A stretch of 16,370 bases of DNA, taken from NCBI GenBank assembly GCA_900553005.1, contig USBU01000008.1:1-16370 (forward strand), written 5' to 3'. A model generated the notes under the pieces. That model made no database searches and was not told where the DNA came from. It saw nothing but the letters and a program-made list of their open reading frames with translations. Below, piece by piece: positions 6,205 to 13,082 of this stretch; the stretch's first letter is position 1, and each line of letters opens with the position of its first letter. The translations under genes and the position numbers were made by a program. The stretch comes from an uncultured Eubacteriales bacterium. GTDB lineage: Bacteria > Bacillota > Clostridia > Christensenellales > Pumilibacteraceae.

Positions 6205-6945
6205 GTGGACGAAACTCTATCCCGGACAGCTAAATCCGGAAAACGCGCAAGACGCAACAGCGCTCAAACGGCTCAGGCATCTCCGACTCCCGTCTATATG
6301 ATTGCAGGCATAGTGGAGCGCGGCAAAGCCGGCGATTTCTTGGAAATGCTGGAAAAAAACGGTCTGTACCTATCGTCGGTGTGCATGGGACAAGGCACCG
6401 CGGGTTCGGAGATCATGGACATATTGGGCCTTGAAAATTCGGATAAAGAGATAATCGTAAGCCTAGCGGACCGCGTAAGAGCTAAAAATATGCTGACCGC
6501 GCTGAACGACAGGCTGGACAATTTCGGCAGCAAGGGCATTGCCTTTATGCTCAGGCTTAACGCCGCCCCCAATCTTATAATCAAGGCGCTTGAAAATCAA
6601 CCCGGCAAACCCAACAAGGAGGACAAATCGCAAATGGACGGCGAAAAATATTGTCTTATCGTAATTTCGGTAAACCAAGGCTATACGGACGAGGTCATGT
6701 CCGCCGCCAAAAAGGGCGGCGCGCGCGGCGGCACTCTGCTGCGCGCCAGACACGTCTCCGCCCATGAAGCGGACGGAATGCTGGACTTCGGATTTATGCC
6801 GGAGCGCGAGATTATTGCCATTATTGCGCCCAAGGACAAACAGCGCGACATCATGGAAGCCATAAACGCCGAGCACGGCGTCAGAAGCGAAAGCGGAGCT
6901 GTGATCGTTTCTCTGGCGGTAGAGGATATCGCCAAGCTCAGCTGA
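6205..6945 (+). CDS. Tandem PII-like regulatory protein, partner of the DUF1538 transporter
   Basis: A 246-residue soluble protein with a basic, low-complexity N-terminus (1-28) and two ferredoxin-like PII-type domains, about 29-120 and 147-243. The second is clearer: KYCLIVISVNQGYTDEVMSAAKKGGARGGTLLRAR (149-183), then a strand-rich end (MPEREIIAIIAPK; GAVIVSLAVEDI). The GGARGGT turn resembles the nucleotide-contacting region of PII proteins. The classical uridylylated T-loop tyrosine motif is not evident. PII-like proteins usually bind adenine nucleotides or other effectors and gate a transporter encoded beside them. The 12-base gap and AAGGAG (6193-6198) before GTG 6205 support co-translation with the DUF1538 gene. 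The ligand is unknown. Residues 129-147, between the domains, form a polar linker. Confidence 0.82.
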   Translation: MDETLSRTAKSGKRARRNSAQTAQASPTPVYMIAGIVERGKAGDFLEMLEKNGLYLSSVCMGQGTAGSEIMDILGLENSDKEIIVSLADRVRAKNMLTALNDRLDNFGSKGIAFMLRLNAAPNLIIKALENQPGKPNKEDKSQMDGEKYCLIVISVNQGYTDEVMSAAKKGGARGGTLLRARHVSAHEADGMLDFGFMPEREIIAIIAPKDKQRDIMEAINAEHGVRSESGAVIVSLAVEDIAKLS

Positions 6946-6959
6946 GAGAAAATAATCGG

Positions 6960-6987
6960 ACGGACCGGAAAACAAGGTCCGTTTTTC
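6960..6987 (+). terminator. Intrinsic terminator of the DUF1538/PII operon
   Basis: ACGGACC (6960-6966) pairs with GGTCCGT (6976-6982) around a nine-base loop, followed by a T-rich tract. It lies 14 bases after the stop codon of the PII-like gene and before the MarR promoter. Confidence 0.78.
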
Positions 6988-7054
6988 TTTGCAATAAATC
7001 CGATATGTGATAAAAATTTCACAAAAAATACAACGTTATTTCGCCCCTAAATTA

Positions 7055-7084
7055 TTGACAAAATACTGCCCGTCCACATATAAT
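7055..7084 (+). promoter_or_regulatory. Sigma-A promoter of the marR/ABC operon with overlapping palindrome
   Basis: Perfect TTGACA (7055-7060) and perfect TATAAT (7079-7084) lie 18 bases apart. The palindrome CATAT-A-ATATG (7077-7087) covers the -10, and ACATAT recurs at 7097-7102, 21 bases after the copy at 7076. Such a site is suited to binding of the MarR protein encoded just downstream, giving autorepression. The start near 7091 supports translation from ATG 7127. Confidence 0.75.
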
Positions 7085-7126
7085 ATGAAGCGTGCTACAT
7101 ATTTGACGTTTTGCCTAGAGGTGCTT

Positions 7127-7555
7127 ATGGAAGAAAATATCGGACTTATCATAAAGCGTATAAGCGAGTCGGTGGACAAACGCATCAACGCGCGCGCAAA
7201 AGCATACGGTCTGACGCTTACGCAGTGCAGGGTGCTTATTTACCTTTACGCCAATTCGGGCGGCAGGGTTACTCAGCGCGATCTGGAGGAATATCTCGGC
7301 GCCACCCACGCTACGGTATCGGGCATAATAAGACGCATGCGCTGCCACGGACTGGTCACGGTAACGACGGACTCCAGCGACAGGCGCGCCAAAAACATAC
7401 GGCTGAAGGACTCGGAAAAATACGACATGATTTCCGCCGCCGATACGGAAAGCAGAGCTTTGACCGATTTTATCACCGACGGATTCACGGACAAAGAAAA
7501 AACCGATTTTTTTAACTATTTGCAGCGCGTTTATCATAACGTCTCGCGCGCATAA
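7127..7555 (+). CDS. MarR family transcriptional regulator
   Basis: A 142-residue winged-helix protein of the MarR type, which usually acts as a dimeric repressor released by small lipophilic or phenolic ligands. Helix-rich dimerisation ends lie at about 1-27 and 105-142. The DNA-binding domain spans about 28-95, with recognition helix THATVSGIIRRMRCHGLV (60-77) and a wing holding the family DRR motif (D85-R87, in DSSDRRAKNIRL). The frame is open upstream to 7007, but the promoter -10 at 7079-7084 lies inside that extension. AGAGGTG (7117-7123) precedes ATG 7127, so this start was chosen. The ABC exporter gene begins 59 bases later with no terminator between, so the pair is probably one transcript repressed by this protein. 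Confidence 0.92.
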   Translation: MEENIGLIIKRISESVDKRINARAKAYGLTLTQCRVLIYLYANSGGRVTQRDLEEYLGATHATVSGIIRRMRCHGLVTVTTDSSDRRAKNIRLKDSEKYDMISAADTESRALTDFITDGFTDKEKTDFFNYLQRVYHNVSRA

Positions 7556-7614
7556 ATAAACGCTTTGAGCTTAGTATTTTTTACAGCATAGAATGCTGAA
7601 ATATAAGGAGATTT

Positions 7615-10377
7615 ATGTTAAGACTTACATCCGTAACAAAGGACTATAAAGTTGCAGACACGTCCGTGCGCGCGCTTAAGGGCATAAGCTTGTCGTTCAG
7701 AAAAAACGAATTTGTTTCCATACTCGGTCCGTCGGGCTGCGGCAAAACGACGCTGTTGAATATCATCGGCGGGCTTGACAAGTATACGTCCGGCGACGTT
7801 GCCATAAACGGCGTCAGCACAAAACGATTCAGCGACAGCGACTGGGACGTTTACCGCAATCATCGCATTGGCTTTATTTTTCAAAGCTATAATCTCATCC
7901 CGCACCAAACGGTGCTGGGCAACGTGGAGCTTGCCCTTACGATAGCGGGACTCAATAAGGTCGAACGTACCGAGCGCGCAAAAAAAGCGTTGGACCGCGT
8001 GGGACTCAGCGGACAGTACAACAAGCGTCCCAACCAGCTTTCGGGCGGACAGTGTCAGCGCGTAGCCATTGCCCGCGCGCTTGTCAACGAGCCGGAAATT
8101 CTCTTGGCCGACGAGCCGACGGGCGCGCTGGATACCTCTACGTCAATCCAGATAATGGAGCTTATTAAGGAAATCGCCGAGGAAAAGCTGGTCATCATGG
8201 TCACGCACAACCCGGATCTTGCCAAACAGTACTCCACGCGAATCATCAACCTTTTAGACGGCGAGGTGGTAGGCGACAGCATGCCGTATTCCGCCGAGGA
8301 GGAGGAAGCCGAGCCGCGCGTCGTATATTCCGGCACAGTAACCGAAGACGGCAAAGCGGAAGCTGAAAATAAGCCGTCCGTAAAAAATAAAAAGCCGCGG
8401 GAGCGCGCCAAAATGTCGCTGTTTACGGCCTTCCGGCTCAGCGCTCAGAATCTGCTTACAAAAAAAGCGCGCACAATAATGACAAGCGTTGCCGGCGCAA
8501 TAGGCATAATCGGCGTTTCGCTGGTGCTGGCTATGTCTTTCGGCGTGCGCACTTACATCAACAACATGCAAAACGACATGCTGTCCGGAAACCCCGTCAC
8601 CGTCGCGGAGCAGGCCTTTGACATGAACGCGCTGATGCAATCGACGTCAACCTCGGAAAAACACGACATTATTAAGGAGGCCGGCTACGTCAACGTAAAT
8701 TCGATGATAGAAAATCTCATCGCAAAATCGAAAACAGCGGAAAGCCTGCTTATCAACAACACCATAACTCAGGACTATATCGACTATGTAAAAGCCATTC
8801 CTCAAGAGGATGCGGCAGCCGTGTTCCTCGATTACGGACTGGACGTCAGCAACAATATTTATACAGATTTCACCGCAAAAGTCTCCTCCGACGCGGAAGG
8901 CAATACCCAGCGTATGTCGCTGTCCGCAATCAGGACAAGATACATCGCCATTCTCAAAAAAACGATGTTCAAGCAATACGCGACTTACGTCACGACTGTC
9001 GTAGATAATTTTAAACAATGTCCCGCCGAGGAAAGCTATATCACCGAGCAGTACGACCTGATGAGCGGCCGCATCGCCTCCGGCAAAAACGAGGTTATGG
9101 TAGTGCTGGACAAGGATTCGGAGCTAACCGATATCGTACTGGCGCAGCTAGGCTATTATGCGCAGGACGAATTCATGAATCTCATATACCGCGGCGCTAA
9201 GGAAACCGATCCAAGCATGGAAAATCTTTACGATCCCGCGCTTGACAAGGACCGCTTTTCCTACGAAGAAATTTTGGGCAAAAGCTTTACCTATTATCCT
9301 AACGACGACGTATTCAACGTTTCGGATTCCGGAATCACCTACAATCACCTTGAGGGAGAATGGTCGGACGGACTGGAGCTTACCGTCGTAGGCATACTTC
9401 AGCCCAAGGAAACTATTTCCTACGGCTGCATGACCAGCGGCTTTTACTATACTCAGGCTTTGACGGATTATATTATAGAAAAAAATATCGAGTCTAGTCT
9501 TGTCAAATATTTCAACGACAATGAAAAAACCAGCATCGTTTCCGGCTGGTATGAAATGGAAATTCCCGGCATGGGCACGCAAAACGTTCCCGTCGGAATC
9601 ACCTACGACTTTACTTATACTTATCTTAACGGCAGCAACGAGGAGACTACCTATACCGAAAAAGGTTTTGTCGGCACTCCCAACGACATGAACGCAATTA
9701 TGGGCATATTCAGCGGAAGCGCGGGAGACAGCGGAACGGAATACTACTTTTTGACAAAACAGCAGGCCGGCGGCAACAACGTCGCCAACGGAATTTCGAT
9801 ATATCCGCGCGACTTTAAACATAAGGAAGCGGTGCTTTCCTATCTCGACCACTGGAATGAGGACGTCCCGATCACCGTCGGAGACAAGACCATACAGTAC
9901 GCCGACAGAGAGGATATTATCTATACGGATAATCTGTCGGTCGTAATCGACATGATCAACCAATTCATCGATATCGTGACGATTGCTCTTGTCGGCTTTA
10001 CGGCTCTCTCGCTGGTGGTTTCTTCGGTCATGATTGCAATCATTACCTACGTATCCGTTGTAGAGCGCACAAAAGAGATCGGCGTCATTCGCTCGCTGGG
10101 CGGTCGCAAAAAGGACGTCAGCCGTTTGTTTACGGCCGAAACGGCCATAATCGGCCTTGCCTCAGGTCTTATCGGTATTCTCGTGACATATCTGCTTACA
10201 TTGGTCATTAACCTGATAGTAGGCTCGCTTACCATAGTTTCTACAATAGCGATACTTCCGTGGTATGACGCGCTGATCATGATAGCGATAAGCGTCCTTC
10301 TGACTCTGCTGTCCGGAGTCTTTCCGGCGCGCGCCGCGGCCAAAAAGGATCCCGTAGTCGCGCTAAGGACTGAATAG
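7615..10377 (+). CDS. ABC exporter, fused ATPase and MacB/FtsX-type permease
   Basis: A 920-residue fusion. The N-terminal ATPase of the LolD/MacB class has Walker A GPSGCGKT (38-45), Q-loop Q90, signature LSGGQ (142-146), Walker B ILLADE (162-167) and switch H198. An acidic linker (about 220-265) leads to TM1 (about 284-308), a large extracytoplasmic domain (about 312-785) and three C-terminal helices (about 789-813, 844-870, 886-903). The FtsX-type cytoplasmic loop VERTKEIGVIRSLGG follows the first of these. This family does not move substrate through a central pore; it couples ATP use to work outside the membrane, such as peptide, drug or lipoprotein export or signalling. No cysteine-rich or peptidase domain is visible. 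ATG 7615 follows AAGGAG (7605-7610). Linkage to MarR suggests an inducible efflux role; the substrate is unknown. Confidence 0.93.
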   Translation: MLRLTSVTKDYKVADTSVRALKGISLSFRKNEFVSILGPSGCGKTTLLNIIGGLDKYTSGDVAINGVSTKRFSDSDWDVYRNHRIGFIFQSYNLIPHQTVLGNVELALTIAGLNKVERTERAKKALDRVGLSGQYNKRPNQLSGGQCQRVAIARALVNEPEILLADEPTGALDTSTSIQIMELIKEIAEEKLVIMVTHNPDLAKQYSTRIINLLDGEVVGDSMPYSAEEEEAEPRVVYSGTVTEDGKAEAENKPSVKNKKPRERAKMSLFTAFRLSAQNLLTKKARTIMTSVAGAIGIIGVSLVLAMSFGVRTYINNMQNDMLSGNPVTVAEQAFDMNALMQSTSTSEKHDIIKEAGYVNVNSMIENLIAKSKTAESLLINNTITQDYIDYVKAIPQEDAAAVFLDYGLDVSNNIYTDFTAKVSSDAEGNTQRMSLSAIRTRYIAILKKTMFKQYATYVTTVVDNFKQCPAEESYITEQYDLMSGRIASGKNEVMVVLDKDSELTDIVLAQLGYYAQDEFMNLIYRGAKETDPSMENLYDPALDKDRFSYEEILGKSFTYYPNDDVFNVSDSGITYNHLEGEWSDGLELTVVGILQPKETISYGCMTSGFYYTQALTDYIIEKNIESSLVKYFNDNEKTSIVSGWYEMEIPGMGTQNVPVGITYDFTYTYLNGSNEETTYTEKGFVGTPNDMNAIMGIFSGSAGDSGTEYYFLTKQQAGGNNVANGISIYPRDFKHKEAVLSYLDHWNEDVPITVGDKTIQYADREDIIYTDNLSVVIDMINQFIDIVTIALVGFTALSLVVSSVMIAIITYVSVVERTKEIGVIRSLGGRKKDVSRLFTAETAIIGLASGLIGILVTYLLTLVINLIVGSLTIVSTIAILPWYDALIMIAISVLLTLLSGVFPARAAAKKDPVVALRTE

Positions 10378-10382
10378 GCTAA

Positions 10383-10425
10383 CGACGGCTTCGGATTCAT
10401 CGGCTCGGCCCATCCGAAGCCGTTG
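10383..10425 (+). repeat. Long hairpin after the ABC exporter gene, without a T run
   Basis: ACGGCTTCGGAT (10385-10396) pairs perfectly with ATCCGAAGCCGT (10412-10423) around a 15-base loop, extended by a G-T and a C-G pair to 10383/10425. It begins six bases after the stop codon. No T tract follows, so it is not a standard intrinsic terminator. It may protect the 3' end of the mRNA. Confidence 0.6.
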
Positions 10426-10475
10426 CCGCGTACTTTGCCGCCAAGTTAGGCGCCCGTCCCGGCGCAACAGCTTAT

Positions 10476-10516
10476 TCGTACAGCGGCAAAAAACGCCGCC
10501 TCAAAATTCTGTACGA
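10476..10516. repeat. Nested inverted repeat between convergent genes
   Basis: Outer arms TCGTACAG (10476-10483) and CTGTACGA (10509-10516) enclose a second hairpin, GCGGC (10484... region) with GCCGC (10495-10499) around an A-rich loop. The structure is symmetric in outline and could form on either strand. It lies between the stop of the ABC gene and that of the AraC gene. There is no following T run on either strand. Function unknown. Confidence 0.5.
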
Positions 10517-10594
10517 CCGAGCTAAAGCCGTCCAAAGAAACCGATACGGACATTCAGACGCTGTCCGCTCTCCGGTTTTATAAGCGGCACGCGT

Positions 10595-11383
10595 TTACGC
10601 CCGCCACTGTCCTTCGATTTCCCCGATATAAGGCCGACGATAAGCGGACGGAGTTTGCCCGAAAAAACGCTTGAAAGCAGTTGAAAAATATTTAGCGTCG
10701 CAAAAACCTGCTTTTTCCGCGATTTCCTCAACCGTAAATCCTCCTGTTGTCAAAAGCTGAGCGGCATATCTCATTCTGAGCGAATTTATAAACGCGTGAG
10801 GCGACAATCCCGTTTCGGATTTAAAAGCTTTACGGAAGGCGACCTCGCTTAATCCGGATTCCGCTGCCAGCGCGGAAACCGTAAGCTCCGGCCGGCGGTA
10901 AAAGCTCACAGCAAAATTATACGCTCTTTCTATCCGCTTAAAACCAAAGCCTTTCAGCTTATCCGCTTCCTTGGTAATCTCGCAGATAATCTCATACAAA
11001 ACTGCGGTCGCGGCATAAAAAGCCCCGCGTCCGGACGCATATATTTCAAGTAATTTTTCAAATAACCGCTTGAATTTTTGAGGGTTTTCCGGCCTGAAAC
11101 GCTCTATCTCGCAAAATTCCGTTCCGGCTACGGTAAAATGCGCTACGGCGACCTCGTCGCGTTTGCTTACCCGAACGTAATCCACTCCGTCGGGCACAAA
11201 AATAATATCGCCCTTTTCGGCAGTCAGCGCTTTTTCCCCAAATCTAAACACCGTATCCACGGCTTCAAAGCGAAACGACAGCGCGCATACACGGCGCGCG
11301 CCGACGCGGGAAACACAGTCCGTTTGCGTAAAGCCAAACGCTTCGATAAAATCCAAGCATAAATTTTCGCAACCGAAAAACAT
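10595..11383 (-). CDS. AraC family transcriptional regulator
   Basis: A 262-residue regulator. Residues about 10-90 form a cupin-like ligand-sensing half, including the strand-turn FRFGEKALTAEKGDIIFVPDG (46-66). The C-terminal third carries the two AraC helix-turn-helix units: LTVSALAAESGLSEVAFRKAF (167-187) and FTVEEIAEKAGFCDAKYFSTAFKRF (216-240), ending in the family motif FGQTPSAYRR (241-250). These proteins usually activate sugar or polysaccharide genes when bound to ligand. ATG 11383 is preceded on its strand by GGAGG (11395-11391), seven bases away. It is transcribed away from the GH10 gene, with 268 bases between the two starts. Control of that gene is the natural inference. The ligand is not evident from sequence. 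Confidence 0.93.
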   Translation of the reverse strand: MFFGCENLCLDFIEAFGFTQTDCVSRVGARRVCALSFRFEAVDTVFRFGEKALTAEKGDIIFVPDGVDYVRVSKRDEVAVAHFTVAGTEFCEIERFRPENPQKFKRLFEKLLEIYASGRGAFYAATAVLYEIICEITKEADKLKGFGFKRIERAYNFAVSFYRRPELTVSALAAESGLSEVAFRKAFKSETGLSPHAFINSLRMRYAAQLLTTGGFTVEEIAEKAGFCDAKYFSTAFKRFFGQTPSAYRRPYIGEIEGQWRA

Positions 11384-11528
11384 ACTTTTTCCTCCGGGTT
11401 TAAAGCTCGCTTATCCAATCCGATTATTAGCTTTTTCGGATTTTGCCGCCGCGCCGAGCGCATCAAATATCGTCATCGGCAATTTTTCCATAAAAGCCTT
11501 TAAAATTTATCTCCGCTTCAATAGAATA

Positions 11529-11557
11529 ATAATAGCATAATCGATTTCGAAAATCAA
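11529..11557 (-). promoter_or_regulatory. Sigma-A promoter of the araC-type gene
   Basis: Read on the minus strand, TTGATT (11557-11552), a 17-base spacer and TATTAT (11534-11529), with TGC just before the -10 making an extended -10. An imperfect palindrome (GATTT-CG-AAAATC on the plus strand) lies in the spacer. The transcript would have a leader of roughly 140 nt. Confidence 0.6.
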
Positions 11558-11579
11558 ACTTTTTTTTACGAAATTCTAG

Positions 11580-11608
11580 TTAAAATTCCTTGTCGGATGC
11601 CTTATACT
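11580..11608 (+). promoter_or_regulatory. Weak candidate promoter of the GH10 gene
   Basis: TTAAAA (11580-11585), 17 bases, then TATACT (11603-11608). The -35 is poor, as expected of a promoter needing an activator such as the divergent AraC protein. TTGTCG at 11590 with TATAAG at 11611 is an alternative, but its 15-base spacer is short. Confidence 0.35.
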
Positions 11609-11651
11609 GTTATAAGGGCAAGCGCCCGAAAAACAAACGGGAGAGTATAAG

Positions 11652-12959
11652 ATGAATAAGGAAATCTACGAATTGTTCGACCGCGAAAGCGACGAACGGA
11701 TTAAAAACGGAATCGAACGTCACCGCAAGGGTAATTTTACGGTGACGGTAACAGACAAAAACGGCGCGCCCGTAAAAAACGCGCGTCTCAAAATCAAACA
11801 GACCGGACACGAATTCAGATTCGGCGCAAATATTTTTATGCTGGACGAATTCGATAATAAGGAATACAACGAAATATATAAGCAAAAATTCCGCGAGCTG
11901 TTTAATATGGCCACGCTGCCGTTTTACTGGGACACCCTGGAGCCGGAGGAGGGCAATACGCGCTACGATAAAAATTCGCCTAAAATTTATCGTCGTCCCG
12001 CTCCCGGACTGTGCCTTGATTTTTGCGAAAAATACGGTATAGAGCCGCGCGAACACGCTTTGTGCTATTCTAACCTTTTCCCCAAGTGGCTCAAGGGAAA
12101 ATCTGTTTTCGACTGCAAGCGCGCGCTCGTAAGGCGAATGGCCGAAATTTCAGCCAGATATGCGGATAAAATCCGCACTATTGAAGTCACCAACGAGATG
12201 TACTGGGACGAATCCGCTACAGTCCTTTACGACGATCCCGATTACGTGGAATGGTGTTTTAAAACCGCGGAAAAATATTTCCCTGCAAATCAGCTTTGCA
12301 TAAACGAATGGACGGGGACCATATGGGACAGTCCCGGAAGAACTTCCGACAGATATTATATGCAGATTGAAAACGCTCTGCTGAAGGGCGCGCGCATAGA
12401 CGCGGTGGGAATGCAGTTTCATATGTTTTTCCGCAGGGAGGAGTACTTCCGCAAAACGCGCAAATGCTACGATCCGCACCGGCTTTTTAAAATTCTGGAC
12501 CTTTATGCGCGCTTTAATTTGCCGATTCAAATAACCGAAATCACAATACCTTCCTATACGCAGCAGCCGCAGGACGAGGAGCTTCAGGCGATAATGCTGG
12601 AAAAACTATATTCGCTGTGGTTTTCCCATCCGGCGGTAGAACAGGTAATATACTGGAATCTGGCAGACGGCTACGCGGCTTCCGCCTCGCCCGGAAATAT
12701 GGACGAGGGTGAAAATTATTACCGCGGAGGTCTGCTTCGCTTCGACTTAAGCGAAAAGCCGTCCTATAAAACTCTTAAAAAACTCGTTTCCAAAGACTGG
12801 AATACAGATCTGACCGCAATTACGGACGAGGCGGGCCAGGCTCAGTTCAGCGCGTTTTACGGCGACTACACTATAAAAGCCGCCGCAAACGGCTGTGAAA
12901 AAACTACTGACGAAAAGCTAGGTTCGGATTCTTTACGCAGCGTCGCAATTATTTTATAG
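11652..12959 (+). CDS. Glycoside hydrolase family 10 (xylanase-like), intracellular
   Basis: A 435-residue GH10-type enzyme; the family cleaves beta-1,4-xylan or xylo-oligosaccharides with retention. The likely acid/base is E182 in EVTNEMYW (178-185), the likely nucleophile E296 in QITEITIPS (293-301). GMQFH (253-257) and YWNLADG (334-340) match family positions. A small strand-rich domain precedes the barrel (FTVTVTDKNGAPVKNARLKI, 29-48), and a strand-rich tail follows (AITDEAGQAQFSAFYGDYTIKA, about 389-410). The usual HxLxWHxQ element reads HALCYSN (135-141), so the conserved Trp, His and Gln are replaced. There is no signal peptide, so it probably acts in the cytoplasm on imported oligosaccharides. 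ATG 11652 follows GGGAGAG (11639-11645). It has no downstream partner gene; a terminator lies 70 bases after its stop. Confidence 0.87.
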   Translation: MNKEIYELFDRESDERIKNGIERHRKGNFTVTVTDKNGAPVKNARLKIKQTGHEFRFGANIFMLDEFDNKEYNEIYKQKFRELFNMATLPFYWDTLEPEEGNTRYDKNSPKIYRRPAPGLCLDFCEKYGIEPREHALCYSNLFPKWLKGKSVFDCKRALVRRMAEISARYADKIRTIEVTNEMYWDESATVLYDDPDYVEWCFKTAEKYFPANQLCINEWTGTIWDSPGRTSDRYYMQIENALLKGARIDAVGMQFHMFFRREEYFRKTRKCYDPHRLFKILDLYARFNLPIQITEITIPSYTQQPQDEELQAIMLEKLYSLWFSHPAVEQVIYWNLADGYAASASPGNMDEGENYYRGGLLRFDLSEKPSYKTLKKLVSKDWNTDLTAITDEAGQAQFSAFYGDYTIKAAANGCEKTTDEKLGSDSLRSVAIIL

Positions 12960-13028
12960 CTTACTGCAGACTGAATAAAACTCCGCCGCTCATATAGAAG
13001 ACGACAAAAACAGCATGAATAAGATATT

Positions 13029-13068
13029 AAAAAACTCCGCCGCCGGTATCCGGCAGACGGAGTTTTTT
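13029..13068. terminator. Bidirectional intrinsic terminator
   Basis: AAAAAACTCCG (13029-13039) pairs with CGGAGTTTTTT (13058-13068), with an inner stem GCCGG (13042-13046) / CCGGC (13050-13054). The T run on one strand and the A run on the other let it stop both the GH10 transcript (plus) and the convergent ABC transcript (minus, which ends 15 bases away at 13083). Confidence 0.9.
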
Positions 13069-13082
13069 CCCAATCCTGACGC

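Noticed and set aside
7007..7126. N-terminal extension of the MarR protein by 40 residues
   Set aside because: The promoter (-35 at 7055, -10 at 7079) lies within it, and a ribosome site directly precedes ATG 7127.
9148..9963. Minus-strand open frame of 271 codons
   Set aside because: Antisense to the external domain of the 920-residue exporter; no ribosome site and no recognisable protein features.
10382..10584. Open plus-strand frame of about 67 codons after the exporter
   Set aside because: It has no usable start codon and covers both hairpins; the basic peptide resembles nothing I recognise. It could be a gene remnant but the evidence is too thin.
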